The notes beneath the pieces are model-generated. The model had not been told where the DNA came from. It made no database searches and saw only the letters and a program-made list of their open reading frames with translations. From NCBI GenBank assembly GCA_029339195.1, contig JAPTJF010000241.1, positions 27,658-91,657 of the forward strand: a DNA stretch of 64,000 nucleotides. The letters are read 5' to 3'. Source of the stretch: Micractinium sp. NFX-FRZ. Lineage: Eukaryota > Chlorophyta > Trebouxiophyceae > Chlorellales > Chlorellaceae. The position numbers were made by a program, and so were the translations under genes. Shown here in pieces: positions 35,584 through 47,900 of this stretch (the first letter of the stretch is position 1; each line of letters opens with the position of its first letter).

Positions 35584-38500
35584 TCACAGCAGGCGCTTCT
35601 TGCACTTCTTGGCGCCGCAGCGGCACTCCAGCTCCTTTCCGGCCGCCATGCCCACCTTGTAACCATAATTGTAGGTGAGCTCCGTGCCGGCCTTGATGAA
35701 GCTGCAGTGTACAAGAGAGCATAAGGTGTGAGCCACATGCAAGTGACGTGGGGAGTCTGAGTGCCCTGTAGTCACAAATGAGCTCGGTGCCAGGTTTGAT
35801 GAAGCTGCAGCACGAGAGCATGCGAGGTGTGGGAAGTTGGGGAGGCCATGCGGGGGCCTGGCGCCGAGGCGGCACCGGGGCTGCTGCCATTCGCGCTGCG
35901 ATGTGCACGCTTGCAGGGTGCAGCACCGCAACAGGGACCTCCTGCACGCTGCTACACTCTAAGCCAGTGCCACCAGGCAGCACAATACCAGATTGCACAC
36001 CGCAGCAGCTGCTGCGGGGAACAAAGCACAGCACACCACCCTCGCTGCTGTGGTGAAGACAGCCAAGGCACGCCACCCCCACTCCTGCCGCCAACACAGC
36101 CACTCACTCCTGTGCGACCAGGCAGATGGCATACATGAGCCCGCTGTCCCCGCGGCGCAGCACCGGCTGCACCACCAGGTTTGGCTGGCAGCTGTGGTTG
36201 ATGAAGCGGGCCACGTTGCCTGCAGGTGGGGAGGGCACAGGCAGAGCATGGCGCGCTTGTCAGGGCACACCCTTTTTGGAAGACACACACATGTTCGTTC
36301 CTGAAAGAACGCGGGGGAGGTGCGCGCGCCAACAGCTACAGAGAGATCTGCTTGGACTGATGCCACGGTTGTGGAAGCGAGCAGCATCGCGGCGGGATGC
36401 GGGCGGCAGGGCAGCGGCAGGAGGGTGGTGATTCAGTGGGGAGACGGCACAGGTGTGCGCTAGGGTGTCACGCATGGTAGGCGGGCTAGGGCAGACGCAG
36501 GCAGGTCGTGGCAAAAACACGCCCATGGGCCCCACCCCGACCCCTTGCCAAAGGGCCATGCTTCCCCTGTGCCCGTCGCCTCCCTCTGCAGCGCGTCTCG
36601 CGCCAGCAGCTCGCTTCGACCCGCCCACATCCCACATCCCCTTCATGCACTCTGGGCCCACAACCCAATCCCAAGAAAGGCCCCAAGAAGCCCCCAAGAA
36701 GGTCCCAAAAATTGCCCACCCACCCCACCCACCCGTGTGCAGCGCATCAACCACCAGCAGCTCGCTGTCGTCTCCCGGCTCAAAGGGCAGGTGGGGCAGC
36801 CGCTCCCGCTCCTCACGCTTCACCGTGCTGTCGCGGTACATCTGTGGGCGGGGGAGATGAGAGGAGCGCGGGGGTGCAGGGGGAGGTGTGGGACTCTTGA
36901 AGGGTGGGGTGGGGGACAGGCGCTCACGCAAGGGTCGTCGCGCGCCACCGCACGGTTGGGGTCCACACGAGGCGGGACGGGCATACGATTGGGCAGGAGG
37001 GTGAGCGCGGGTGGGCGTGTTCTCTAAAAAAGCAAGAACCGTATCCACAAACTGGGAGGCTGGGAGGGTGAGGCTGGGGGCGTCCCGCTTGCTCAGCATC
37101 TGCCCGCACCTCCCGCTTGCCTCGCCGTGCACACACGGCCACAGGCCCACCAGGTGCTACTGACCGCTACCACACCAGGCACTGGAAACGAATTCTCACA
37201 CGCACACACGTGTACTGTGCCACCCTCACCGTGTAGAAGTGGTCCAGGTCAAACAGATGTGACTGATCGCTACCATTCAATCTACCCAGTACAATGCTAG
37301 ACACATGCTCACCGTGTAGAAGTGGTCCAGGTCAAAGAGGTACGAGTCGCCCTCGCGCCGCTCCTCCTGCAGCAGAACAACACCACACGTGTGGGAGTGG
37401 GCTTGAGCGGGTGCCGCCGGGTCAGGGGGACCCCCCGAACGCAGAGAAAGGCACAACACAGCAGCAGGGCAACAGGGCCTGGCACGGGTGGCGATTCCTC
37501 CCGTCAACCATCAAACACCCATGCGAACTGCCTGCGCCTCGCCAGTCAGTCGGTGGTGACATCCCCCTAGCAACCACAAGGAAGCTGTACTGCAAGCACG
37601 CAGTACATCAAACCCCACCCAGCTCACCGCCTCCCCGTTGGTGATGACCTCCCCCTCGTATGTCGTCACAAACATGCCAGGCTCCAGGTCGGCGGCGCAG
37701 CGCACCCCCCACCCCTTGTACTTGGTGCGGAACAGCTCCAGCGGGGCGGTGATGCCGTAGTCGCTGCAGGCAGGTGCCGGGGGCAAGAGGAGGGGCGGGC
37801 AATCAGGGGCAGACAGGCGGCAGGGGCAGCAGCAGGAGGGGCGGGCAATCGGAACAGAGGCAGGCACGCGTCAGGGGCAGCAGCAGGAGGGGTGGGCAGT
37901 CAGAACAGAGGGGCGGGGGTGGGGTTCAGCCGGGCGGTGAGGAGCGTGGAGCGGCAGCAACAACGCGCATGTTGCCCGGTGTGGCGGGAGCCAGCACGCG
38001 CTGTGGCACAGCAGGGTGATGCGGCACTGCAGGTACTGCCCCGCCATGCAGCCGAAAACCTGTCAAGGGGGCAGGTGGGAGGCAGGGGAGGGCAGCCCCA
38101 CCTGACGATCCGGTTCCGCCGGCACTTGTCCCCGCACTTGCTGCTGCAGCACTCCCAGTGGCCCAAAGAGTTGGTCTGCGGTACAGCGGAGAGCACAGGC
38201 CAAGCGGGAGCGCATGGTGAGGGTACGCGGGGCAGAATGCTTGTCCAATGCTGGCAGGGCAATACTGTATCAGCCCGCACAGCACAGGGTTTCCGTCTTG
38301 TCCCCTCCCTGCTTCCCGGATTTTACCGGCCCACCTCCGGCATGAGCAGTTGGGGCCGGCATGCCTGCTGACGAGACGTAGGCACAGGCAAGGCGCCAGC
38401 CAGACCGCCAGCCATCCCAACACCGGCGGCCCCCTCCACATCCCGCCTGTGATCCCTCCATCTGTCCCGGCCCGCCCGCACCACCTCAGTCATGCGTCCG

Positions 38501-41500
38501 ACTCGGTTGAACACGCCCTTCCTGTTGCCCGCCTGCTTGAAGCAGCACCACTCGCTGGGCATCACGCTGCGCCCAGCCTCGGCCAGCCGCTGCGCCGCCT
38601 CGCTGACAAGCACGCTGGTGCTGCATGGGGGGGAGGGGCCAGCAGCGGTGCACGTTGGCAGGCGGGGAGCGAGTGGCAGTGGGGAGAACAGCACGGGCTA
38701 TGTTGGCAGGGGGGGCGGGTGGCAGTGAGGAGGGCAGCACAGTATACGTCGGCAAGGACGGCAGGTAGCATTGAGGATACTGTGGGTTGGCGTGCACGCC
38801 ACGCCACGCCACGCCATGCCATCCTGCCAAGCCATCAGCCACCGTGCCCACCCGCCACCACCACAGCTGCCACCCCCCCTTCGCTTGCTCACCGCACGTA
38901 TTTCAGGCCAGCAGGAAGCGGCTCATCGTCCACCTCGTTAAATGCCGGGATCTTGCGCCGCTCCACCCCGGCGGTGATGTCATCGGTCAGGAAGCCCCGC
39001 CGCCGGCTCTGCACCGCCAGCCACCCCGCGTCCTGCACCACCGACGGCGGCAGCTCCAGCGCCGGCATCTGCTGCTGCTGAAGCTTGCGCTTCTTTGCTG
39101 CCGCATGCGCCTGCTGCGCGTGCTTGCGCCGGGGGGCTGCAGCGGCTGCTGCGGCTGCCGCCACAGCGTACCGCTTGGCCTCTGCTGCCGCCAGGCTCAC
39201 GCGGGGGCCTGCATCCAGGCGTGAAGGCAACCACAGCGGGAAGGGGCACAAGCACACTGAGCTGCCTGTCCCCGGCTTGCAGCTGCCGTTCCTCATGCTC
39301 CCCTATCAAGCAAGCACACGTGCGTGCACCAACTCGAGCAAGTAACTGCACATCCGGCACTGCCCCTCGCCAGGGGGATCTCCCCGCCCAGCCCACGCCG
39401 CTGGCCTGGACTCACGCTTGGGGTAGCGCGCCGCATCGCCCCACCCGCCCTCCTCCTCCTCCTCGCTCCCCCACTCGCTCTCCTCCTCCTCCTCCAGTGC
39501 GTCTGCGTCCACCCCCGCCAGCCGCATGTTCCTGAAGCCCCGCAGCTCCATGAAGGACACGCTCTTGTTGGCCTTGTAGTGCCCCGGGATGCCGACCAGC
39601 AGGAACCTGCGGTGGGTGGTGGGTGCAGTGGTTAGGGCAGGGTATGTGACGTGTTTCGAAGAGCAAATTGGCCTATACAAGCGCAGCAGCTGCCTGCCGT
39701 GGAGGTGAGTGGGAATGGAGAGTGGGCAGGCAGCGGACTGGGAACAGGGGCAGTCGCCGGGCAGGCAGCAAGCAAGCAGGCAAAGGCAGGAGTCGGGCAG
39801 CTGCCCACCTGCACACTTGCGCCTTGCCGCTGCGGCTGTCGCTCAGCTCTGCCTTGACCACGTAGTACAGCCCGTCGTACCTAAAGCAGGGGTGGGAAAC
39901 AAATGGGAGTTAATATAAATGGGCCATGCACGAGCCAGGCACGCGCCACAAACGTGCCAATGTGCAGCAACCAATCACAGGGTGTCACATCGGCACAGCG
40001 GAGGGGGGCAACGTGTTGTCCAACCCAGAGAGAAGCCGGGCATCAGGCGGGGGCGCACTGCCTCCCTCGCGTCGCATGCTGGGCTTCAAGAGGGGGTTTG
40101 GTCGCGGCTGCAGGGCAAGCACAGCCGGCAGGCACTTACGAGTACTCCTTCTTCTCCACCACCTTCTCCCTGCCCGTCGCCGGGTCCACCTCCCTGCAGG
40201 ATAGGATGCACGGAAGCGGGGGAGGAGCAGTGGTTGGCAGGGGGCGGGGAAGGAACAGGCATGCATGCTGCACGCATGTAAGCAGGTCTACAGGGGAAGC
40301 ACGGGCACGCATGGCTGCGCGCATGTGAGCAGGAAGCCGGGCAGGCAGGCCGCAAAACATGCAGGCAGCCAGGCAGGCAGCCAGGCTCAAAGATGCATGC
40401 GCCCACAGCCCAACTCACGTGATTTTCTCCACGATTTGCCGGCTCACGCGCAGCGGCTTCCCCTGCTCCATGCACGCCCTGATTGACGCGTTGGCGCCGG
40501 TGAACTGCTGGCTCTTGGACTGCGGGGCAGGGGCGGGGGTGGGTATGCGCACAGCAAGTAGGCAGGCACGTAGGCAGGCAGCCAGGAGGTGTGTGCAAGG
40601 TGCACCGCTGGCAGGGCGACGATGCGCTCTCGGCACAAAGGAGTGCCCTCTCTTCAGAGGCGCAGGACAGAGCAGCAGGAACGCTGGCACAAGGCAATCA
40701 CGATGCTGGCAGTGCAGGGAAGTCTGTAGGCGAGACGGTGGGTCCACCGGGCCCACCCACCTGGGTGCCCGAGCCCCCGCGGCCGCCCTTGCCAGTGTAC
40801 CAGAGCCAGTCGCCTGCAGGTCAGTCAGAAGGACGTGCTAGTGAAGTGCGGCTTGCGCGTTTGCAGCAAGCCATGCTGTCTGCTTGTCCCATTGGTGTGG
40901 ACAAGGGAGAAGCGCTTGCTTGCAGCGTGAAGCAGGCGTTGCGGCAACCTAGGCCGCCACACATATCGCCCCTGCCCGGACCCTAAACACACAGTGGCAA
41001 CTGGCCACCCATTCAACGTGCCTATCCTCGCTCGCAGAGCAGCGGCAGCACACCACAGCACGGCACGGCGGCCCGCCCCACCCACCGTGGTCGTCATCGT
41101 CTTCGTACCCCCCGCTCAGGCAAATGGAGTAGGCGGGGTCGTCACCCCTGCAGCCAGCAGGGCAGCCGACGCCAATTCGAACGTCAACACAACTAATGGT
41201 GCCAGCATGCTTACGCCAATTCGAACGTCAACACATCTGTGCCGGCTGCAGCCTCCCGTGGAGCTGTGCCACACAGCACACCCCACTGCCGGCTGCCAGT
41301 CTGCAGTTCAAGCCTGGACCGACTACCTCCTGCCCCCCGGAACCCCTCCAGCTTGCACCGCCCACACAGGCTAGCAAGACACCTCGTGGGCAGCGGAAAC
41401 ACGCAGCGCCCCACGCCCTCACTTGGACTGGATGCCGCCATAGTAGTTGGTGTGGATGCCCAGGGCCTGCAGCCAGCCCTTGCCCTTGAAGCGCTGCCCC

Positions 41501-44500
41501 GGGTAGACGCCCGGCTTGTGCCCGTGGTTGAGCTCCCACAGCCCCCACTCCGGGTGCAGCTTGGGCATGACTGAGGCGGCGTTGTTGTCAAACTTGGCCT
41601 GAGGGAGGGAGGGGAGGGAGGGCGGACAGGGTGGGTGGGGCAGGGTGGGGATAGGGGTTGGGGGGACAGGGGTGTGAAGCACTCGTGAAAGGCAGCAGCA
41701 CGCAATCTTGTCCCTGTCCCTGCATGCTGCAAGGGTAAGTGTGGCCCACATGCGACTGCGTGCACCCACGGACCGACTCCCAGCGGCACCATCATTCCCC
41801 GACCTCACCAACGTGTGCGCCCTCTCCCATGCAACCACCGCACTTGCATCCGCCCAGTCCGCTCCGCATGTGCCCTCTCCCACGCCATCCCCGCACCTGC
41901 ACCCGCCTGGACCGCTCCGCCCGCGCAATCTCGGCTTCATACTCGACCAGCCGCTGCCGCGTCACCTCCTTCTCCTCCTCGCTGATCTGCGGGCGGGCGG
42001 GCAGAGAGGCGGAGGGCAAGACAAGGCGGGAGGTGCTGTTTCGTTGGCATGCAAGATGAGCAGGGGTGCGGCCGCGACTTATGCATCTGCTTTGCTGAGG
42101 TGCAGACAGACAGCGGCAGGGCGGCAGCAGGGAAGCCATGTCGGCAGGGAGGCGGCGAGCAACAGGGTGGCAAGTCCAGAAGGTCTCGGGACACCATGGG
42201 GCAGGGGCAATGACGGCAAGCGCCAGGCAGCGGGCAGTGGGCATTAGGGGCCTTTATCCCTTTCCTGCCACACCCTGGTTGTGCCCAGGCCTCACTCCCC
42301 TCTCATTCGCACCCACCCACCCACTCACCGCGTGTGGCTCCCGGTACTCCTCCAGCAGGTGCTGCGGGATGCGCTGGCGCAGCCACAGCAGCATGGCACC
42401 CGCGTCAGATGGGTCTGGCATCCCATCATCGTCACCGTCCCTCCCAGCCTCAGCCGCCGCAGCCTCCTCCCGGCTGGCAACGTCAGCGGCGGCGGCCACG
42501 GCCGCGTCGGCGGCCGCTGCCGCCGCGCTGGCCCCGGCATCGTCGACGGCTGCGGCTGCGCCCTGGGCAGGTGCTGCTGCTGCGGCGGCGGCGGCGGCTG
42601 CCCCCCGGGCCGCTGCGCTGCCTGCCGCAGGCTGCCGCTGCTGCTCGCCCGCCACTGCAGCGCACACCAAGCGCTGCTGATCACTGAGAGCGTGGTTGAG
42701 AGGGCTGTGCTGAGAGGAGGGCTGGGCGGTGGCCCCTGCCTCTGCTGCTGCCTGCGCCTCGCAGGCGGTCACCAATGCCTCAGCGGCTGCCTGGCTTGCT
42801 TCCAGAGCTGCCTGCTCGCTGTCATCCGCTTCCCCAAATGCAGCGGCTGCTGCCGCAGCCGGCTCCTCCGCTGCGGCCGCAAGCGCAGGCTGCATGGCGG
42901 CTGGCGCGCTGCCTGCGCTGCAGCTGACGCCATCAATCTGCATGCTCTCTCCCGGGCTGCATGCCTCTGCCGTCGCCGCCTGCACGGCGGCCTGCACTGC
43001 AACGGCAACAGCAGCAGCCGCTGCCGCGGCACCACCGCTGATGCCCTGAGATGCTGCTGCATCATCACTGAGCGCCTCCCACTCCATGGCTTCGGATGGC
43101 TGCGCCGCCACGACCGCCGCTGTTGGCAGCCCCTCGCTGCTGTGTGATGCCTCTGCCGCTGCTGCTACTGCTGCTGCTGCTGCTGGGCTGCCGCCGCCGG
43201 CTAATGGCTCTGCTGCTGCTGCTGCTGCTGCCGGGCCTGCTGCATGGGACTCATGCTCCTTCTTGTCCCGAACCTCCTGCCCCTGCGAGTGCCCCTGGCT
43301 GCCCTGCGGCGAGGCTGCTGCGGCCGCTGCCGTGGCCTGCTGCAGCAGCTGTCCTGCACCCTCTGCACCGCCCTGGCTGGCCGGCGCAGCTGCTGCCAGC
43401 TGGCTGTCGCTGTCTGCTGTGTCGGCGGCAGCACCGCTGCTGCGGCTTGGCGACGCGGCTGCTTCTGAGCTGCTGCTGCTGCTGGCGGGTGTCGCCGCTT
43501 CCGAGTCCCAGCTGCCCCCAGGCGCTGCGCCATCAGAGGCACCACTGCTGTCAGACAGCGCTGAAGGCTCTGGCACCCCGCTGCTACTGGCAGGAGAGGC
43601 AACCTCACCACTCAGGGAGTTGGGTGCTGCACCTGCGCCCGTGCCAGCACCCACGTGCGGTGCCACGGCAGTCGGCTGTGCTTCTGCCTGCCGGCGTGCT
43701 GCGGCCCGCTCTTCTGCTGCCAAAATGCGCTGCAGCTGAGCGAGCGCGGGGAACTCTACGGGCAAAAGGGAGGGCAGGTTCTCTGCTGCTGCGGCTGCGG
43801 GTGCTGCCGCACGGGAGGCTGCCGCTGTGGGCGCCCCTGCTGCTGCTGGCCGTGCTGCTGCTGGCCGTGCTGCAGGCTCTTGCCTGAAGGCAGCTGCCGC
43901 CAGAGCAGGGACCGAGCGGGCAGGAGGCGGGCGGCGCACGGCGCCCGCCCCGCGAGATGGCAAGCGACGCTGTGCCGGCGGCTCCTGTGGTGCAGATGCC
44001 GCTGCGTGCTGCTCCTGCTGCTGCAGCGGCTGCTGCTGCTGCGGCGGCTGAGGTGCCGCCTGCTGCTGCTGCCGCCGTCCCTGCCATGCACCCACTTCCT
44101 CCTCTTCCAGGCTGAGATCAATCACCTCGCTGCCCTCGCTGCTGCACAAGTCAATCTCGTCATTGCTGGGGCTGGCTGGTGGGGGAGGCGCGCCCGCCGC
44201 TGCTGTGCGTGCTGCGGCGGGTGCCGCTGGCAGTTCTGCCTCGCTGCGCAAAGGAAGCGAGTCTGAGGATGTCATGCCAGATGAGTGATCAGCTGCTGAC
44301 TCGCTGTGTGTGGCTGTCGACGCAGCCGGCTGCCCGGCCGCCGGCACTTGCAGCAGGCTTGCAGCGACTGCCGCCTCCTCGCTGCCTGCCGCCGCGGCCA
44401 CTGGCGGAGACGCCGCCGTCTGGCTCAAGGGCTTGTTCGCCGGCAGCTGCAGCACGTGGCGCTGCTGTTGCGCCGCCTCGTTCTCCTTGCCGGCCTCCAG

Positions 44501-44545
44501 GACCAGCCCCGCCTTTGCTGACAAGGGAAGAATTTCGGGTGTCAT
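35584..44545 (-). CDS. SRA-SET domain histone H3K9-type methyltransferase (SUVH-like)
   Basis: Eighteen exons: 44545-42329, 41986-41897, 41598-41423, 41147-41086, 40813-40761, 40519-40419, 40193-40140, 39880-39809, 39606-39416, 39208-38893, 38620-38485, 38175-38102, 37763-37628, 37366-37313, 37023-36928, 36841-36733, 36219-36108 and 35701-35584. They give 1388 aa. Residues 1-739 are one Ala/Ser/Gln-rich, probably disordered exon. The SRA (YDG) domain spans about 795-990: YYGGIQSKGDDPAYSICLSG, GDWLWYTGKGGRG, PLRVSRQIVEK, YDGLYYVVKAE. A pre-SET with ECCSSKCGDKCRRNRIV is near 1160-1180. The SET domain has KGWGVR, FINHSCQPN at about 1318 and ELTYNYG. Post-SET is CRCGAKKC. SRA-SET proteins bind methylated DNA and methylate H3K9 to silence repeats. 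The exon at 37023-36928 is the least certain, supported by VDPNRAVARDD and phase. The start ATG opens the long exon. Confidence 0.87.
35766..35810 (-). repeat. Decayed copy of the last SET exon start
   Basis: On the minus strand an acceptor CTGCAG followed by codons for FIKPGTEL and CDY copies the real last exon (FIKAGTEL, YNY at 35701). It lies about 100 bp upstream of it in the transcript. No GT donor follows the copied stretch, so it cannot act as a simple cassette exon. Confidence 0.75.
37225..37336 (-). repeat. Duplicated exon 14 end with donor site (SRA-SET gene)
   Basis: A 29-bp perfect direct repeat, 37225-37253 and 37308-37336, covers the codons for FDLDHFYT and the adjoining GTGAG donor. 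The real exon 14 is 37366-37313. The second copy lies downstream in the intron. Confidence 0.85.
41170..41235. repeat. 22-bp direct repeat, 44-bp period
   Basis: Bases 41170-41191 recur exactly at 41214-41235 (begins CGCCAATTCGAACG) in an intron of the SRA-SET gene. The lower GC of the unit stands out locally. Confidence 0.85.
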
Positions 44546-44979
44546 TCAAGCCGCACTCCGAGCCGTCCCTCGATGTGGACAGCAATTGAAGATGTTATGC
44601 TCGAGTGCTGTCGCAGCGGAGAGAGCCAAGCGAGGGCAGGAGGGGTGGGAAGCAGAGCAGGCCCCCCTCTTAAAATGGCGGCCTCTTGATCGCCTCCGGT
44701 GAAGGTTCGCAACTTCCCAGGTGGCTAGAGCACGTTTGGGACGGCAGGGGAGCGAGAATGAACACCTTGCATGGATGGTGACCTGGCCGGCGCCCAAAAA
44801 AAGGCGGCTCCCATCCAGGCCTGCACTCAGTTTTCGCACGCATTGCCGATTGCGGAAGAGTTCCCCCAAGTACAGGCTGACCAAGAGGCACAGACCCCTC
44901 CGAGACCCTTACCAGCCCAAGCACCACAAGCACCAGCAGAGACGGTCGCCACACTTTGTTTGTGGGCCCCGGGTCAGCA
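44546..44979. promoter_or_regulatory. Shared 5' region of SRA-SET and ABCB genes
   Basis: A 434-bp divergent spacer between start codons. No specific site recognised. Long open frames across it are Arg/Pro-rich shadows without homology. Confidence 0.5.
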
Positions 44980-47900
44980 ATGAGGACGGCCTTTGGCGCA
45001 AATGGCCGGGGCGGGGTGGTGCACTGCCGCCCGCCGGCGCCGCTACTGCCACCGTTGGAGAGGACCAGCGCAGCCGCCAGCCGCGTGCACAAGCTAGCAG
45101 CAACAGGACTGCAGCGGCGCTGTGGCGTCCTGGGAGGACGCCCAGCAGCCAGCAGCACCGCACATGCAGCAGCAGCAGCAGCAGTGCAACAGCGCTGTGG
45201 CCTTGTAGGCCGGCTACCATCAGCTGCCGCCGCCGCACGCGCAGGAGCAGCGGCAGGAGCAGCAGCGCAGTTGCAGCGGCGCCCCCAGCAGCAGCGGCAG
45301 CACCAGAGGCAGCAGCGATGCCCACTCATCTGCCGGGCCACTGCCGCGGGAGCTTTGCCAGCAGCAGCAGCAGCAGGGGCAGGAGACGGCGGGAAGCCTG
45401 CCTCCAACGGAGCAGCGCACCCAGAGGCAGCAGCAGCAGCAGGCGCGGCAGCAGCAGCGGCGGCGCAGCAGGCAGGCGGCAGCCTGAGCTTTGCCGACCT
45501 TTGGGCCCTCCTGCGCCCCGACTGGCGCCAGCTGGCAGGCTGCGTCACCTTCACTGCCTTCTCTGTGGCCTGTGCCGTGCTCGTGGCCCCCTCCCTGGGC
45601 AAGGTGGTGGACATCATCAGCCGCGGCACAGCAGCCACGCCGCACGAGTTGGCTGTGGCGGTGGGCCGCCTGGGCGCCGTGTACATCATCTCCAACGTCT
45701 CGCTGGCGGTACAGGTGCACGGAAGCGAGGGCTGGGGCGGAGGCAGTGCACTATGGCAAGGGGGGTGAGGGGTGAGGGCGGCGGGGCAGCATCAGTCGGC
45801 GGTGCACACCGGGCGGCATGGGCGCACAGTGCAAACGGTGAGCAGTGCAGTGCTCTCGCCGTCCGGCACACTGTGGCCCACCACCGCCTGCCTGGCCCGG
45901 GCCTCTCCCTTCCTTCCGTACCCGGCACACTGTGGCCCACCACCCACCGTCTGCCCCCTCCCCGGTGGCCTCCCCCTTCCCCCTGAACCCCCTCAGGTGG
46001 CTCTCTCCCTGGTGCTGGGGGAGGGTCTGGCTCACCGCCTGCGCTGCCGCCTGTTTGGCGCGCTGCTGCAGCGGGACACGGTGTTTTACGACAGCGTGAG
46101 GACGGGGCAGATGGTGGCCTGGCTGGGGCAGGACATCGAGGTGCTGCAGGTGAGGCTGAGCTGAGCTGGCGGGTGGTGAGCACATGGGGGGGAAGGGGGA
46201 CAGTGAGGTGAGGGAAAGGGTAGCAAAGGTGGGGGGGCACCCACCCCACCCCCAGGACGGGTGGAGGACAGCCGGGCATCGAGGCGCTGCAGGGAGGGTG
46301 AGCTTACGAGCTGACAAAGCGGGTGGGTGGGCAGCGACTATAGTGGCGGGTCGATAGGAGGGAGTGCGTGACCATGGGGTGGGAGGAGCAGTGCACCCCT
46401 GGTGAGCCTCGCCCCGCCTCACCCCGTCTGCCTCGCCCCTGCCTGCCTGCCTCACACCCCCTGCAGGACACCGTGGCCAAGCTGCTGGGAGCTCGTGGCA
46501 TCCGCAGCGCGTTCGAAACGGTGGGCACCACACAGCTGCCCCCGCGGTGGCAGCCAATACAGGCAGACTTGTGCCAGTGTGCACTGTGTGCCTGCGTGAC
46601 TGAGTGCTAGCCGCGTGCTCTGGTCCCCCTGCCTGCCTGCCTGCCTTCCTGCCTGCCCTTCACAGCCCATCCTTTCCTGCCCGCCCCTCAGTGCCCGTCT
46701 ATCACTCCCTACCTGCCTGGCCTCCACCATCCGCCTCGCTGCCCTCCCCTCACTGCCCTCCCTCTCCCTCCTTTCCCCTCCCCCTCCCCCCAGGTGGGCA
46801 TCGTCATCGTCCTCTTCACCCTCTCCTGGCCCCTGGCCGTCGCCCTGCTGGTCTCCGCGCCCCTGCTCACCCCGCTGATCGCCCAGCTGGGGGCGCGCAT
46901 TGGGGTGGCCTCCAAGGCCGCCACGGCCGCCTCCAACGAGGTGTCGGCGGCGGCGGGCGAGATTGTTGAGAACATGCAAGTGGTGAAGCTGTTTGCGCAG
47001 CAGCACCGCGAGCTGAGCCGCTTCAAGGGGCTGCTGGACGGGGCGCACGTGCTGGCGCTCAAGGTGGGCGCGGGGCTGGGAGGATCGGGCTGGGTAAGGT
47101 GACGGGCCAGCGGGTGCTGGTGGGCCGCCACTGCACAGGGGCATGTATGGGGGAGCATGCGTGCACTTCTGCATGGGCTGCCCTGATTTTGGCTCTTTTA
47201 TCTTGTGCGCTCGCCTAACTGTTGCAGGTGCTCAAGCTCCAAGCGCTGCTGGATGCGTCAAGCCGCGTGCGCAACACGCTGTAAGCACCTGGCCCGCCTG
47301 CGCGGGCCCGCAACAGCCGCCTGCCCCGCAGTGCTCCCACTCCTTCATGCCACTCTGCTCAGACAAACAGCGTGCCCGTCCCGCCTGCAACCTTAAGCTG
47401 TGCTGTGCTGTGCTGTGGCTCATAATCAAGTGCTTGCTCCGCCGCGTTGCCCCCCCTGCAGGTGCGTGCTGTGCACGCTGGGGCTGGGCGCCTGGATGGC
47501 GCTGCAGGGCACCGTCACCATTGGCACCTGCTACTCCTTCTTTGGTGAGCTCTTTCTCGCAGGAGGGGGAGTGGGCGGGTGCACAAGTAGGTCTGACGGT
47601 GCGCATGTGTGGCTCATCACAGCTGTGGCGCTCATCTCTGGATTTAGAGCTGAGCATTGAGGTTGGCAGGAAGCTGGGAGGTGGTTTCGCTGCAGCGGGG
47701 TGCTTAGGGGTGCTTCAATTCCGCAACACCGCTGACCTCTGCAATACCCCCGGCGCCCCACTTGCCCCCGCCTGCAGTGTTCAGCTTCAGCTTCGCCTTT
47801 GCGCTAGGTGAGCCTGCCCTGCTCAATTCTGCACGCATGCTGCCCTCGGGCATGTGGTCTCAATGTGCCCTACGCGTGCTCAGGCTGTGGGAAGGAGCAG

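Noticed and set aside
43605..44545. Long Cys/Leu-rich and Ala-rich open frames on both strands opposite the SRA-SET first exon
   Set aside because: They are shadows of the GC-rich, stop-poor exon. Composition is extreme and no domain is seen. Only the 763-codon minus frame splices in phase into the SRA domain.
44956..44979. TTG start for the ABCB protein
   Set aside because: A normal ATG follows at 44980 in the same frame. Nuclear genes rarely use TTG.
44721..45986. 421-codon Arg/Ser-rich plus-strand frame over ABCB exon 1
   Set aside because: It is out of frame with the transporter and runs through the intron after 45714 without similarity.
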